Source: Cristatella mucedo (Eukaryota; Bryozoa; Phylactolaemata; Cristatellidae). Taken from it: DNA of 64,000 nucleotides. Shown here piece by piece: positions 43,827 through 55,345 of this stretch (within the stretch, counting starts at the first letter, position 1; every line of letters starts with the position of its first letter). The notes below the pieces were generated by a model, which ran no database searches, was not told the origin of the DNA, and saw nothing but the letters and a program-made list of their open reading frames with translations. The stretch is from assembly GCA_009760855.2 (NCBI GenBank), contig WPIO01000113.1, forward strand, positions 446,001 to 510,000. The letters run 5' to 3'. A program made the translations under genes and the position numbers.

Positions 43827-44990
43827 AGGAGGCTCCAGAGTATTGATGTGAATAAAATAGATCATCCGAGGGAAGACTGAAGAGTGGCGTTCCTCGGGGC
43901 TCTGTGCTTGGCTAGGATCCTATTCCGGTTAGGAATCTTCCTCTCACCGCTTTGATTGCTAGGCTAAAACCAAGGCTTTCGCTACTATTCAGATGACACT
44001 CAGTTGTACCTTTGCATTGATCCCTACAAGCCTTCTACCATGTTCAATTTTCCCATCTGCCTCCCTGCATGTATAGATGACATCCACACATGGATGTTAG
44101 CCAACCTTAGATGGAATGAGGATAGATACAACTTACAAGCTATGCGCAAGCAAGATATGATTCACGAAATCAAAAAAGTTAAATAATTTCTAAATGTTGG
44201 GCTTGTTTAGACTGGGATACTACATCGAAACTGGTCCAAGCATTTGCGACGTCTCATCTCGTCATAAGTAACTCACTTCTTGCTGGTCTGTCTGCATTTG
44301 TAATCAGGCACTTACAGTTACTGCAAAATTTTGCAGCTAGGGTCAGCTTTCGTGAGCGTCCCTTATTGCTACAGCGGACCACTTCTCACCGACTTGCATC
44401 GGCTCCCAAAAAAGCAGTTCATCGAATTTAAGATTCAGCGGTTTAATTGTAGTTCCATGATTATCTAATGAACGCACGACCGTCATAACATCCCCTGAAA
44501 TGAAGACATTTCAAAAGAAGCAGACAACGCACCAGTTTGTCACAGAGCTTTGTGGTTCCCTGTGATCGTCCTTCGTGTGCATGTACCTTTTTGAACTAGG
44601 CTTGCTGCTTTCGCATGTTATAATAATAATAATAAAATGTACGTGACAAAAGCCCTCAGAGAACTTAATCCCTTTCTAGGCGCTTTACATTTGCTGCAAA
44701 GGGAAATGCAATTAAATGGTAAGTAAAATCATGCTTGAAAAACAAAAAAATGAATAACATGGTTAGGGGTGACATGGACAGGGTCAGCATGCAAATGTGG
44801 TCACAACAAAACTTTCGGTAATGCTTTCTTTACATCATCTACCCTGTGCATGTCACCCTAACCGTGTTATTTATGCTGTTTATTTATCAAGCATGATCTT
44901 ACTCACCATTCAATTGCATTTCCCTTTGCAGCAAATGTAAAGCCCCTACAAAGAGATTCTAAGGGCTCTTTATAGGGTGCATTATTATTA
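43827..44990 (+). repeat. Alpha LINE relic, sense (unit C)
   Basis: As 318-1490, nearly base for base. Interrupted by the antisense 3' end at 44621-44799. Confidence 0.75.
44621..44799 (-). mobile_element. Inserted alpha LINE 3' end, antisense (unit C)
   Basis: Flanked by GTTA (44617-44620) and GTCA (44800-44803, one change). Confidence 0.8.
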
Positions 44991-45010
44991 TTATTTATAT
45001 AATTTTCCTT

Positions 45011-45085
45011 GAAGTGCCTAGAAAGAGATTCAGTTCTTTAAGGGCGCTAAACAAATCCATTACTTTTATTATTATTGTCATTATT
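45011..45085 (+). repeat. Isolated alpha-type 3' tail (unit C)
   Basis: gaagtgcctagaaagagatt with an ATT-rich end, before the CCAAT repeat. Confidence 0.55.
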
Positions 45086-45091
45086 AGTTCT

Positions 45092-45723
45092 GTTGGGATC
45101 GTAATAGAGATGCATACGCCAGCCTCAGACAGTGCAGCACCCAGAGGTTGTCTGCCGGTACAGGGCACGGGGGGGGGGGCCGACCCGACCTTGACTGACC
45201 AATCGAGGCACAGCTTTGATGGTGCCGGGGCTAGTAACGGCGCTGGCCAATCGGAGCGCAGCGTTCCTGGGTGCAGATAACCGGAAGCCCCAATAGCGTT
45301 AACGCCTATAGACGGAGTTGTTGATTAAAAGTTGTTGAGTTTGGTTGAGCTCGTAGTGCTAAAGTGGTTTTTTTCGCACTACGCACGCTCACACACACTT
45401 ACAACAATAAATGTTGAGATTGCAATAGAGATGCACACGCCAGCGTACGACTCGGTACTGCCCAGAGGTTGCCTGCCAGTCCTAATCTTGGAGACCTTTA
45501 CTGACTAATCGAGCCATTGCTTCCCTGAGGCTGGCACTTGCAATGGCGCTGGCTAACCGGAAAGCAGCGTTCCAGTGTGCATGCAATAGGAAGCTGCATT
45601 ACCAATAATGTCTGCAGAGAGAGTTATTGATTAAACGTTTTGAGTTCGGTTATGTTCCGAGTGTTTATATCGTTTGCTTTTAAGCAATACCCGAGCATAC
45701 ACGTGCTCATAACAGTTCGTGTG
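45092..45723. repeat. CCAAT-bearing tandem repeat, two copies (unit C)
   Basis: Starts at 45092 and 45413 (spacing 321). The G run is 11 long (45169-45179). The second copy has lost both CCAAT boxes (ctaatcg and ctaaccg). Confidence 0.8.
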
Positions 45724-45774
45724 CACATAACTGCTTACCTTATGCATGCTGCTCATCGATGTTACCACCAGTCT

Positions 45775-45875
45775 TTTGGTAATGTTTTCAATTTCAAGAC
45801 ATCTGTAAAGTGCTTAGAAAGAGATCTAGTTCTGTGCCATACAAATGTATTATTATTATTATTGTTATCACTAAG
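45775..45875 (+). repeat. Alpha-type 3' tail (unit C)
   Basis: gtaaagtgcttagaaagag, then (ATT)n at 45848-45864. Confidence 0.5.
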
Positions 45876-46014
45876 TCAGGTGTGAGTTCGTGGCTTCTGA
45901 AGAATAAGAACGAAAGGCTCGGTTTAGAAAATGATTTGCTGATTAATCGCACACCAGAACCAATTGAGTCGGAGGCCTATGTTGTATAATACCCAAGCGA
46001 ATTGAAGACAGTTT

Positions 46015-46560
46015 GTAAAACATGATTGGCCAGGAGAATGAAGAGAAGTAAAAGTGAGTGACGGAATAACCTAAAAGTCAGTATGCTGCTTACTTGGGAG
46101 GCAGTGCAGCTCAATGAGAAATGATGTCATGTAGTTGTGGCATTCACATGAGACTAGCTTGGTTTTAGGGCTTTGCATTAGCACCGTGTTACATTTGCCA
46201 GATGAAATGTGATTGGTGAGATATAGAAGTGATGACACGATGCCATCAACGACCAACTTGGATCTGGCATCCCTATCTAACTAAGCAGGCCCAATCCTTT
46301 GTAATATTACAGAGCTAAACACTGGCTGAATTGACTGTAAAGCTGGTCTGGTTGTCCGGTGAACGTCACTTTCACATATAGCACCCAGATTTCATGCAGA
46401 TGCATCAGAGCGATAGGCTGACCTAGCCCAGTTTGAGAAAGATGCGGTTCAATAAATGAATAACGCCAGGTTGTCTTATAATTTGTTAAGTTGCTCTCTG
46501 TCATAAGATTTAAAAGCGTTTAGTGACATCTCAGTGATTGTCTCAGCAATCCCTGCTTTA
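46015..46560 (-). repeat. Alpha LINE relic, antisense (unit C)
   Basis: Counterpart of 2480-3060. LHCLPSKQHTDF is on the minus strand near 46071-46110. Confidence 0.65.
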
Positions 46561-47160
46561 ATATGGTTACATGAGTTCGACTTGCTTAAAAGCTGAAAAT
46601 GATCAAACTTTAGGTATACCTGCTAGCCGTTATTCAAAAACGTCAATGCTAACGGTCTTCCGGTTTCGTAATCCACTGGTGAATTTTGATACTTCAGAGG
46701 ACACTGTACACTGGTTGTATAAGATGGCAAGATATTCATAATTTTGTCATTAAAAGACTTGATAGCTTACAATCCTGATAGAAAAAGTTTGATCAGCCTC
46801 TTGTCTTTTGAAGAGAGTAGAGCCCAGTGCAAGCACCCTAACGTAGTCACCCAACGTACAGGATTTGACACATAACCGGTCAGTTTACCTAGTGAAAAAA
46901 CAGTTGACATTACTCTGTTCTGGTTAAAGGCGATTTGTGGTAAACGAATTTAAATTGAGGTCCGACTCACTGGAAACCCAGCAAGATTTGATATGGGCGG
47001 AGGAGTATGTAATAGATTAAACTTAAATTCAACTGCCTATCTATTTCATGACCATACTTTGATTTAGAAAATGGAAGGCTTAACCGTCAAAATCGGCTCT
47101 GTAAACATATCTCGGACAGCATAAGCAGAAAATCTAGGTGTCTGATTTCAAGGAGACCTT
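46561..47160. other. Unclassified spacer (unit C)
   Basis: Counterpart of 3061-3635; nothing recognised. Confidence 0.45.
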
Positions 47161-47400
47161 TTGCTAGACGACATAAATTTTGCAGTCATGTCGGCCCACT
47201 TCCAGCTAGGTAGCCTTATAAAAATTGAGGTCATTTCAACATAAATAATACACTCAGTTGCTCCTCGCATTTGTGGCAGCTTGTCTTGAGTTCTGTATCT
47301 CACTGCCTGCGATGACGGATACAACCAGTTGCTTAAAGTTGATTCAAAACTCTGGAGGCAGACTTGTCTGTAGCAATCTGTGTAATTACGTAATTATTGT
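47161..47400 (+). repeat. Alpha LINE relic, sense fragment (unit C)
   Basis: Counterpart of 3636-3885. It ends in a short (gtaattatt)n expansion (47385-47415) not seen in the other units. Confidence 0.55.
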
Positions 47401-47419
47401 AATTATTGTAATTATCTAC

Positions 47420-47550
47420 GAGCTGGTTCGGTCTAGCGGTTATGGTGCTCCCCTAGACCAAGGACTGACTGAGCTCGTGGGCTCGATCCCCGAGGCACAT
47501 GTGAATCGCCTGAATAGAGATTAAGTTCTCTTGGGGCGCTATATAAATGA
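47420..47550 (+). mobile_element. tRNA-derived SINE (unit C)
   Basis: Shares head changes (ttcggtctagcggttatgg, cccctagacc, gagctcgtggg) with unit D. Confidence 0.8.
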
Positions 47551-48043
47551 GCTATATTTTACACATATATTTATCTTACTGCTACTTGCCGACTACATAG
47601 CCAATGCCCAGGCAGTAGTGACATGCACAGTTGCCCCTGTACCTTAGACGTGGAGGGAAAGTGCAGTCTCTTTTCAAAATTTTGTTCTTTATTTCAGAAG
47701 CACCGTGTAAATGCTACTTTACATGTGCACTACTAGTGCACTATTACTAGTGCACTACTCATTGAACGTTAGTAGCCAGAGGTGCCACCACCCGATGGCC
47801 ACGTGTTTCTTGTGTACGTTAGCTTGCTGGCCTAAGCACGATAGTTGTGCTATGTTAAATGCTCGTCTAGTTTTGATACTGTGCACGTCGTTTTTCGTCG
47901 GTTCTTGTATATAACATAGGTGGTTGTGCTGCATCTGCATAGAGATTAGGTTATGGCTAACTGCTTAGTGTATTGCTACCGATAAAGATGCACTTGATTG
48001 AGTGCCTCAGCTGTTGCTTCCATTGTCATAGTCAGAGCTCCTG
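47551..48043. other. Region upstream of zinc-finger gene C
   Basis: As 4027-4518, with the repeated actagtgcac units at 47731-47760 and the acceptor-like ttctttatttcag at 47684-47696. Confidence 0.35.
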
Positions 48044-48292
48044 TTGAATGAAGGCTGGTGCTGCAGCAGCACTGTACATGCCCGTTTATCGTTGCAGCAG
48101 CCAAGCCTCACAGCCAATAGAAGCTGCACGTGTGGCAACGCCGGTGAGAATGCATGCAACCCTTTCAGCAGGTTCCACATTCACCTAGGCGGCCTGAAGC
48201 GTCACCAGAACATTCACATGGGCCAGAGGTTCCTCGTTTGCAACAAGTGTGGAAACCGTTTCACGAAGCTCAGCGGCCTAAAGCTTCACCAA
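48044..48292 (+). pseudogene. 5' part of zinc-finger gene C, out of frame with the array
   Basis: Best-preserved 5' part: the second finger keeps both cysteines ([19 protein letters not shown]) and no early stop. It still loses frame at the A run 48291-48293, running on to a stop at 48364. The shared one-base loss therefore predates the TAA seen in A and D or was present in their common ancestor. Confidence 0.72.
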
Positions 48293-49080
48293 ACATACAC
48301 ATGGGTGAGAGGCCCCACGAGTTCAACCAGTGTGATGCAGGCTACTCGAAGCTCAGCGAATTGACGACCCACAAGCACAAACAGACGGGCGAGCGGCCGT
48401 ATGCTTGCAAAGAGTGCGGCAAGTGCTTCGCTTACCCAGGCAGGCTGAAACGGCACCAGCTCACGCACACTGGCGAGCGGCCACATGCCTGTGACCAATG
48501 CGGCAACAGCTTCAGCCAGCTCGACGTCCTTAAACGGCACCAGCACACTCACACGGGCGAGCGGCCGTACATATGTGGAGAGTGCGGCATGGGTTTTTCT
48601 CAGCCAAGCAGCCTGAAGCGGCACCAGCTCACTCACACGGGCGAGCGGCCACACGCATGCAACCAGTGTGACAAGCACTATGCTCAACTCGGCGATCTGA
48701 ATCGGCACCAGCGCATGCACGCGGGTGAGAAGCCGTACACTTGCGAACTGTGTGGAAACTGCTTCACTCGGCTCAGCAGACTGAAGTGGCACCAGCTCAC
48801 TCACAATGGTGTGAGACCGTTAGCCTGTCAACAGTGTGGCAAGCGCTTCAGGCATGTCGACGTCCTGAAACGGCACCAGCGCACGCACACGGGCGAGAAG
48901 CCGTACACTTGCGACCTATGTGGAAACTGCTTCAGCCAACTCGGCGTCCTGAAACGGCACCAGCTAACGCACACAGGCGAGAAGCCGTACACTTGCGACC
49001 AGTGTGGAAACTGCTTCAATAGGCTCTCCAGCCTGAAGCGGCACCAGCTCATGCACAATGGCGAACGATCTCACGCCTGA
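48154..49080 (+). CDS. C2H2 zinc-finger protein C (eight fingers)
   Basis: Near twin of protein A: 308 codons, conserved inner ATG at 48301 (259 residues), the same degenerate finger, then eight full fingers. In the array I see only two amino-acid differences from A. The second full finger has Gln at helix position -1 (FSQLDV, codon 48517-48519) where A has Leu, and the last finger has CDQC where A has CNQC. Inferred contacts (-1,2,3,6) are otherwise those of A, with QDVR for finger two. Other differences lie in the out-of-frame leader. Recent duplication or conversion between A and C is likely. Predicted nuclear DNA-binding protein; target and expression unknown. Confidence 0.76.
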   Translation: MQPFQQVPHSPRRPEASPEHSHGPEVPRLQQVWKPFHEAQRPKASPNIHMGERPHEFNQCDAGYSKLSELTTHKHKQTGERPYACKECGKCFAYPGRLKRHQLTHTGERPHACDQCGNSFSQLDVLKRHQHTHTGERPYICGECGMGFSQPSSLKRHQLTHTGERPHACNQCDKHYAQLGDLNRHQRMHAGEKPYTCELCGNCFTRLSRLKWHQLTHNGVRPLACQQCGKRFRHVDVLKRHQRTHTGEKPYTCDLCGNCFSQLGVLKRHQLTHTGEKPYTCDQCGNCFNRLSSLKRHQLMHNGERSHA

Positions 49081-50690
49081 GATCAATTCGGCACTCATTT
49101 CTATGATCCCAGCAGGCAGAGTCTGCCTCGGTAGACGCATGTCGACGACCACCACCATTCAGCAGCGGCCATTGCTGCACCCGAAGAGGCTCGTGTAGGG
49201 CCGATCTTGGGCCAGGCGCAGTGCTGCCAGGCTGCAGCACTAGTTAGTGACTGGTTTGCTGTTGCTGCATTTGCAACCGCTGCTGATAAAGCTGCTGCTT
49301 TCTTTGTTTCGTCTATCGTTCTTTGCCATGCCAGACCTCGATCGATTAGTAATGACCTCGACTGCGATTTTAGAAAGAAAGCTTATGGTTACTGTAGCCT
49401 TATTACTCATGATTTGGATGAAACCCAAAGCAATGCATTTGGTCAGCCGCATCAAAAGGCCAGCAGTAATCAGCTGAAGTTTCTATCTTGCTTTCATGCC
49501 CTAGAACATTTCCCATAACGCGATTGGTTTACGAAAGTACTTGGCATCAGGCTCTCGTGGTCTACTGTTAGTGAGGCTCCCTTCGAGTTTAGATATCAAC
49601 CAATTCGGATTTTAAAAGCTAGTACAATCATATGGCTTTTAACATGCAGCCTTGTAATTAAATTTACTTTCAAGTTCCTCTAGCTAGCTAACAGTTAGCT
49701 CCACTGGCTTACCCATTTATAGCTTACCTATAGGACTTTCTTAGTTCTCAGCACATGCTACTCTCGTTGCACTTTTGCCTCGCTGCATGCTACTAACGGC
49801 TCTACATGTCTTCTTGTATGCTTTTGCATGCTAGTCTAAGGTTGGTCGCTTTGGTTACAGTTTGCTCTTGGTTATCTCTGCTATTGGTTATCTCTGCTAT
49901 TGCAGCAGGCCGTGAAGCACCTGGATTGAGATTTGGTTCTCTCAGGTCACTATAATAATAGGATATTATTATAACAGAATAGTAATTATTAGTATACTAA
50001 TACTATATCTTAACCATTATGTAATTGTAATTATTTAAAACAATTATTATAATTATATTAGGTTACCTAATAGTAATAAAACTAATAAGATATCTGATAG
50101 TGCAGTCTTGAATAGCTGAATCCCTATCTATGCACTGTATATTCTGGAGAGGAAGCAAGTCAATCGCCAAGTGATAAAATGCAAACCACCAGCATGCATC
50201 AGAATGCCAGTACTAGAAGACACTGTTCGGGGCAAATGCTGTATGGAACAGATGGGGTTTTGCTTCCTTTTAAATGTCAAGTCTTGAGCTGACGTGAAGT
50301 CTGTTGGGATTGAGGTTCTGTTTGGCTTGTGAACTCACTGATGACATGGTTTTCAATATATTTTTAGGTTGGTCATATACATAGTTAAACAGCTTGAGCA
50401 CGACAAGTAGATTAAGTTAGACCAGTAGGTGACACGACAATTATCTTAACTTAAAAGCAAAGTTGGTAATTTTGAGCTGCGGAATTAGAGAACCTATCAG
50501 TACTTACATTGCATGGAAGTTGATAGGTTGCAGGAAGGGAAGCCAATGTAAACAGAGTTCTTCTAATAGAAGATGTTATCTGGCGACCGTTACCGTGTGG
50601 TTGGTAATTTTGGTGTCGCCCTTGACAACTTCTTCGATTTTTAAGCATCTTTAAGAAGACTGCTTACACAGCTAGCCATCACGTGCGACC
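49081..50690 (+). other. Conserved 3' flank of zinc-finger gene C
   Basis: Collinear with 5556-7150, including the AT-rich block at 49950-50095 and aataaaactaataag near 50072. Confidence 0.58.
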
Positions 50691-50900
50691 CTTATATAAG
50701 ATTGGGGACTGTCTATCACGGAGGCTTGCACAAAACTGAACTAATTTCTGGTTCTGCGTCAGCCAGATTAGTAATCCCACTTTGGCTGGGCAATGGCATT
50801 TGCCTCCCAGTACAGCCGGGTGACGACATGAGCTGCCAGTTATTCCTATTCCCGACCCTAACCGTCACATGGGACGAAATTATGTCTCAATTCTACTTGC
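50691..50900. other. Segment kept only in units A and C; deletion joint at its end
   Basis: Follows A 7160-7376 to ctcaattctacttg, then switches at 50899-50905 to sequence equivalent to A 13390 (agccaagccatcacccgtc). The 103-codon frame at 50702-51013 is a fusion made by this joint. Confidence 0.6.
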
Positions 50901-51600
50901 TAAGCCAAGCCATCACCCGTCTTGACTTCTGTAATTCGCTGCTTGCTGGCCTACCACCACGTGTAATCAGGCGAATACAGCTGGTGCATAACTCTGCAGC
51001 TAGGCTTGTCTGACGTGAGCGTCGCAGGTGCCACATCCCACCACTTCTCACCGACCTGCACCAGAACCAGTCAGGCAACACATCGACTCAAGGCTTTGTC
51101 GCTCACTTTTAGGACACTTCATTCTTTGGCTCCAGTCTATCTCTCAGATCTACTTCCCCACCAGGCCAAGCATCGTACCACCCGCTTTTCGGAATCCAAC
51201 AGTTTACCAATACCTCGTTCAAACCTTAAATCCTTTGGAGACCGTGCATTCATTTCGTATGCTCCTAAAGCCTGGAACTCTCTCCCAACTTGGGTCAAAA
51301 CATCGCCTGACTTGACCACGTTTAAAAACAACTTAAAACACGCATATTTAGGACAGCATTTGGTGGGTCCCTGTGATTCGTCCTTGATGCGCTTATTCGT
51401 GCTGACACTGTGCATGCTGCCACTAACCACACTTGAATGGTGACCCTGTGTACGTCACCCATAACCACATTATCTAAGTTGTTTATAAAGCATGACATCA
51501 GTCACCATTCAATCGTATTTCCCTTTGTAGCAAATGTAACGCATTTAGAAAGAGATTGAGTTCTCCTAGGGTGCTTTGTCAAGTGCATTATTATTATTTT
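50901..51600 (+). repeat. Alpha LINE relic, sense (unit C)
   Basis: Counterpart of 13385-14095. It is open from 51006 to 51443 (YLSDLLPHQAKHRTTRF, NLKSFGDRAFISYAPKAWN) but lacks the reverse-transcriptase core. Confidence 0.8.
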
Positions 51601-51827
51601 TATAACGGTGAGCAGCGCATAGTGTACCATCTGTGGTCGACATCCAGACTCTAACGAGACGAATAATACGATAGCTGCAAGCAGTCGGAGCAAGTAGGGA
51701 CGAAATAGTTACCACGATCCTACTATAGAAAGGCAATTCGTAGGTCATCACTTCCCAAGTTAGCCATTAGTTAAGTAGCATTCTAGGGGCAAGTTAAAAC
51801 AGTTAAATAACCTATACAGGAAGAAGC
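51601..51827. other. Unclassified spacer (unit C)
   Basis: Matches A 14096-14247 and B 35511-35720, ending at the inverted segment. Confidence 0.4.
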
Positions 51828-52305
51828 TCGATAAAAGCTAGCCGACAGTAGACCACGTGGGCATGCAGTCATTTGCTTTTGTAAATCAGTCACGTTAAGA
51901 AACGTATTCTACAACTCAAAACCTAGCAGAAATGTCGGCTGATTGCATCCAGCCATTTGCAGACTGGTGAGCAAGTGTTCACTTTGGGCTTCATCGGAAT
52001 CATGAGCTACAAGTTCTCATTGATCCTTAGCTTTAATTCTAAAATCACACTGGCTTATCTGAAGAAGCGCTGCCTTGCAAAGAGCGATAGGTAAAAGAAA
52101 AATGCAGCCGCATCAGCAGCTGCTGCAAGACAGTCACTTCCTAGAGCTGCAGCTTGGCACGCCAGCCTTTGCCTTTACAATAATAAGCCAACGATGAGGA
52201 GGGCTTGTCGAATCAGCCGCGTGTCATCAGTCAAATGTGCCAATTCGTTAGGAAGACAAATAAACAGTAAAGAATCACTTACCACTGTATTCGAACCCAC
52301 CACCA
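51828..52305 (-). repeat. Inverted copy of the decayed 3' flank and second SINE head
   Basis: The reverse complement follows A 9685-10175 in order. Here gtaaatcagtcacgttaag answers cttaacgtgactgatttac, gcagctgctgcaagacagtc answers gactgtcttgcagcagctgc, and gtattcgaacccaccaccat answers the box B region. The direct copy is absent from unit C because of its 6-kb deletion. Confidence 0.85.
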
Positions 52306-52366
52306 TGGCAATATATATATATACATATATATATATATTGCCATGGAAATATATATATATATTTAT
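52303..52366. repeat. Palindromic TA microsatellite at the inversion boundary
   Basis: ccatggcaatatatat on the left mirrors atatattgccatgg on the right (52303-52346), with a TA tract between. It is followed by a second TA tract. It lies where A and B have long TA/CA repeats. Confidence 0.85.
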
Positions 52367-52700
52367 ATGTATCTTTCTATCTGTGTAAGAATCAATCTTC
52401 AGCTGATACATCCGGATGTTTTCATAGAAACTCGCAAACAGATTTACAGCAGCTCAGGCTCAGCGTTACTCACCGACCGGCAGACCGTTGCTCGAACATC
52501 GAAACTGCAGTCTTGCACAAGCCTAATATAGCAGCCAGGTCGCAAATCTCATCTGTCACTAGTCTACATAATGCATCATCCCTGCCTTTGCAGTAACGGA
52601 AGTTCGAACATTTACACGTGGCTTGAGAATTAATGCGTTGCAGAGCTAGACATGTAAATTTAATTTTCACCGTTAAGTTGTACCACATTGCTAAAATTCG
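52367..52700. other. Unclassified block after the microsatellite (unit C)
   Basis: Counterpart of 14693-15002. Confidence 0.4.
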
Positions 52701-52830
52701 GGCTTGATTAGACCAGAATACCACATCCAAGTTTGTATACGCATTTGTGACATTACGTCCTGACTTCGGTAACTCACCGTTTGCTGGTCTACCGGCCCGT
52801 GCAGTCAAACGCTTACAACTGGTGAAAAAC
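52701..52830 (+). repeat. Alpha LINE relic, sense, truncated by deletion
   Basis: Only the first 130 bases of the copy at 15003 remain. At gaaaaactttgttgtaac the sequence jumps to the equivalent of A 16155, an about 1-kb deletion with aaactttg as possible microhomology. Confidence 0.7.
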
Positions 52831-53650
52831 TTTGTTGTAACTTCGGTGAATGTCTGCAGACTTAGCTGTAGAGCTGATGTGTGTATTTAGTGACGATTAA
52901 TTTAGGGAAGGAATTCTCAAGATTGTATGTAAACCGTACAGGAATTATACCGATTGAGAGAGTTTGAGTGTGTCTAGTGTTAAAGCCTATAGTTTTAAAG
53001 CTTGCTCTGCCCATATCTATCTTGTCATTGCTACGGATTTTATGATGTAGACTGAGATGACATGTCGTAGCTGTAGCCATGATGACATGTGACTAATCCT
53101 AATATATTTCCTGTGTAAATGAAATAATATATTTCAGCTTGAATAATCAGCCTCTACATCTTCACGATGCAATGCAGAATGAAAACAAACAAACAGCTGA
53201 TTTTGAAGCCCGAAATATGTAGTAGTAGAAGAGCTTTGCTGCAATCATCATATTAGCAGCAGACTAAGAGAAGGATCTGGTAGACATCTTGAATCCACTG
53301 CAGGGTCTCGAAGTTCGAGCAGATAAGCCATGGGCCGAGACTCTAGGGCATGTAGGAAAAGATTAGAAAAGCGATACGGTGCTTTTAATTCACTAACCAG
53401 AGCCCAGCTACAAGGTTTTGGGAAGGTAAACTAGCTAAGAGTAATGAATCTGTTAAATCAGATGTTATTAATTTAGTCTTCAATATTAATCTGTTAACAG
53501 CAAATCAAAGACATTACAACTCTTGGCAATAACAGCCGATTGTAAAATCACTACTCCGCCTAACCCTTTGTGCAATAATTGAGCTGGCCGTCTTTCCTCT
53601 AACGTTAAATCACCGGTAACGTCCGGAGTACTTAAGGCAAAGTTCTTACA
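52831..53650. other. Mostly unclassified (unit C)
   Basis: Counterpart of 16155-16934; faint antisense alpha trace at 52835-53010. Confidence 0.4.
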
Positions 53651-54115
53651 CTTACCCACAAGGCCCGCCACGACTTGACTCCTTCATACTTAGCTGAACT
53701 GCTACACCAGTTTCAGCCTCTTCGTGCCCTCAGGTCCTGAATGGACAATAAATCAGCTGTTCTATTCGTCTGCTTAAAGACCGTTGGCGACACGAGCTTT
53801 AGCTTTGCAGGTCCTAGACTGTGGAACTCGTTCATACAATTCTTAGGAAACAACAACTGTCCTGCTGACGACTATGGCTCGTCCTTTTCAGAGGTCCTTC
53901 CTGAGCTGCTACTTCCATGCGCTGCGTCACTACCTCAACTGCTCTCGTGACTCTGCTATGCTTCTCACTTTCTCTTTTTTGCGTGAGGTAAAGTCTTTTA
54001 TCTACCGAATGCATTCTAAAAGCCGCTTAGGCTGTCAGTTGGCTACACAAAGCTCTCCTGCGTAACATCCATATAGTCTATGCGGCCTTGTAGAGTTGCA
54101 GACGGAGATACGCTA
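53651..54115 (+). repeat. Beta LINE relic, sense (unit C)
   Basis: FVCLKTVGDTSFSFAGPRL near 53767-53820, ending agacggagatacgctatc as in unit A. Confidence 0.75.
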
Positions 54116-54199
54116 TCATTACATTAGTACTAATTACTAAAATTAAATTGATAAAAGCCACTCATCGCTGACCCACGATCTCCATCACTGAGGAGAAGT
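54116..54199. other. Short spacer before the beta insertion
   Basis: Matches A 17441-17521; ends aggagaagt, the insertion point. Confidence 0.4.
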
Positions 54200-54672
54200 A
54201 ATGTTATGTATCTCCGTCAGTAATTCGACAAAGTCATAAAGAACATGTAAGTGTTACGCAGGAGAGTTTTGCATAGCCCACTCACAGCCTAAGCGGCTTT
54301 CGGTACGCATTCGGTAGCCAACAGACTTCGTCTCACGCAACGAAGAGAAAGTGGGAAGCATAGCAGAGTCAGGAGAGCAGTTGAGATAGTGAGTAGCATA
54401 GAAGTAGCAGTTCAGGATCGCTGAAAAAGATGTGCCATAGTCGGCAGTTGGAGAGTAGATGTCGTTGCGTAGGAACGTGGAAGCGAGTTCCACAGTCTAG
54501 GACCTGCAGAGCTAAAGCTTCTGTCGCCAACAGTCTTTACGCGGAGGAATGGGACAGCTAATTTCTTGTCCAAACTGGAACAGAGGGCGCGAACAGGCTC
54601 AAACTGATGCAGCAGTTTAGCTAGTCATGAAGGCGCCAAGCCGTGGCCGGCCTTGTGGGTCAGCGTAAGAAC
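54200..54672 (-). mobile_element. Beta LINE 3' end, antisense, unit C only
   Basis: Starts aatgttatgtatctccgtc and encodes, on the minus strand, YLNCSPDSAMLPTF and related beta C-terminal sequence (54254-54493). Unit A reads aggagaagtgttacggcc without it. It faces the sense beta copy 85 bases away, giving an inverted pair. Confidence 0.82.
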
Positions 54673-54929
54673 TGTTACGGCCGCTCGCCTTTTTAGAGCC
54701 AGCTAGGATTTCAAGGCGTAATGCTGAAGTGGTACCAGTAGCCCCTCTCAGGCTTACCCAGGTGACTACATTACTAGCACTGCAGTTCTCAAGCGACTCT
54801 CACTACAAATTCAGTCACTTCTGCATCGTCTGCTGAAGTGTTACAATGCTTACTCCCGGTTAATAAAATAGTGCTGCCATTCGTCGAGACAGTGCGTCTG
54901 AAATGAGCATCGGCCTGATTTTTGAACTC
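54673..54929. other. Unclassified block holding the alpha empty site (unit C)
   Basis: Matches A 17522-17775 and ends at the uninterrupted tttttgaactcatgg (54919-54933). Confidence 0.5.
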
Positions 54930-55345
54930 ATGGTTACCGGGAAACTGATAGTTGTGCTAAGTGACGGTCGCCTTAACGGAAAGTCGCTTTACGGGTGTGG
55001 TTTTGCGGTTACGCGCTTCCGCCTCGGCTGACGCTACGTGGGTTCGATGATCAGACTGCTGTCGTCACGTGACCCAATCCTTTCAGCAATCAGTGCCCCC
55101 TCTAAGCCCTTTGCGGATGCTGCTATCTCTCTTCAAGCCTCGTGCTCCGGAGCCGAATACCTGGAACTACAACGCCAGTATGTATGCTCGCCCGCCAGCG
55201 TCACTTGCGTACTATACAGCCGCCTTCGCGCCTACATCGCACGTTTGAGGGCTGAGCCTGGCGGCATTCTTTGCACCGCCGCTCTCACGCATGAGCCTCA
55301 CAGCCCCAACCAAAAACAAGATAGGATAAATCTCTGATAATGACA
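54930..55345 (+). promoter_or_regulatory. GC-rich block with E-box and CCAAT motif (unit C)
   Basis: gtcacgtgacccaatcc at 55063. The 99-codon frame (55038-55337) differs from B by about four bases. Possible LTR or promoter remnant. Confidence 0.4.

Noticed and set aside
50702-51013. 103-codon plus-strand frame in unit C as a gene
   Set aside because: Produced by the deletion joint at about 50900; the 3' half is LINE sequence.
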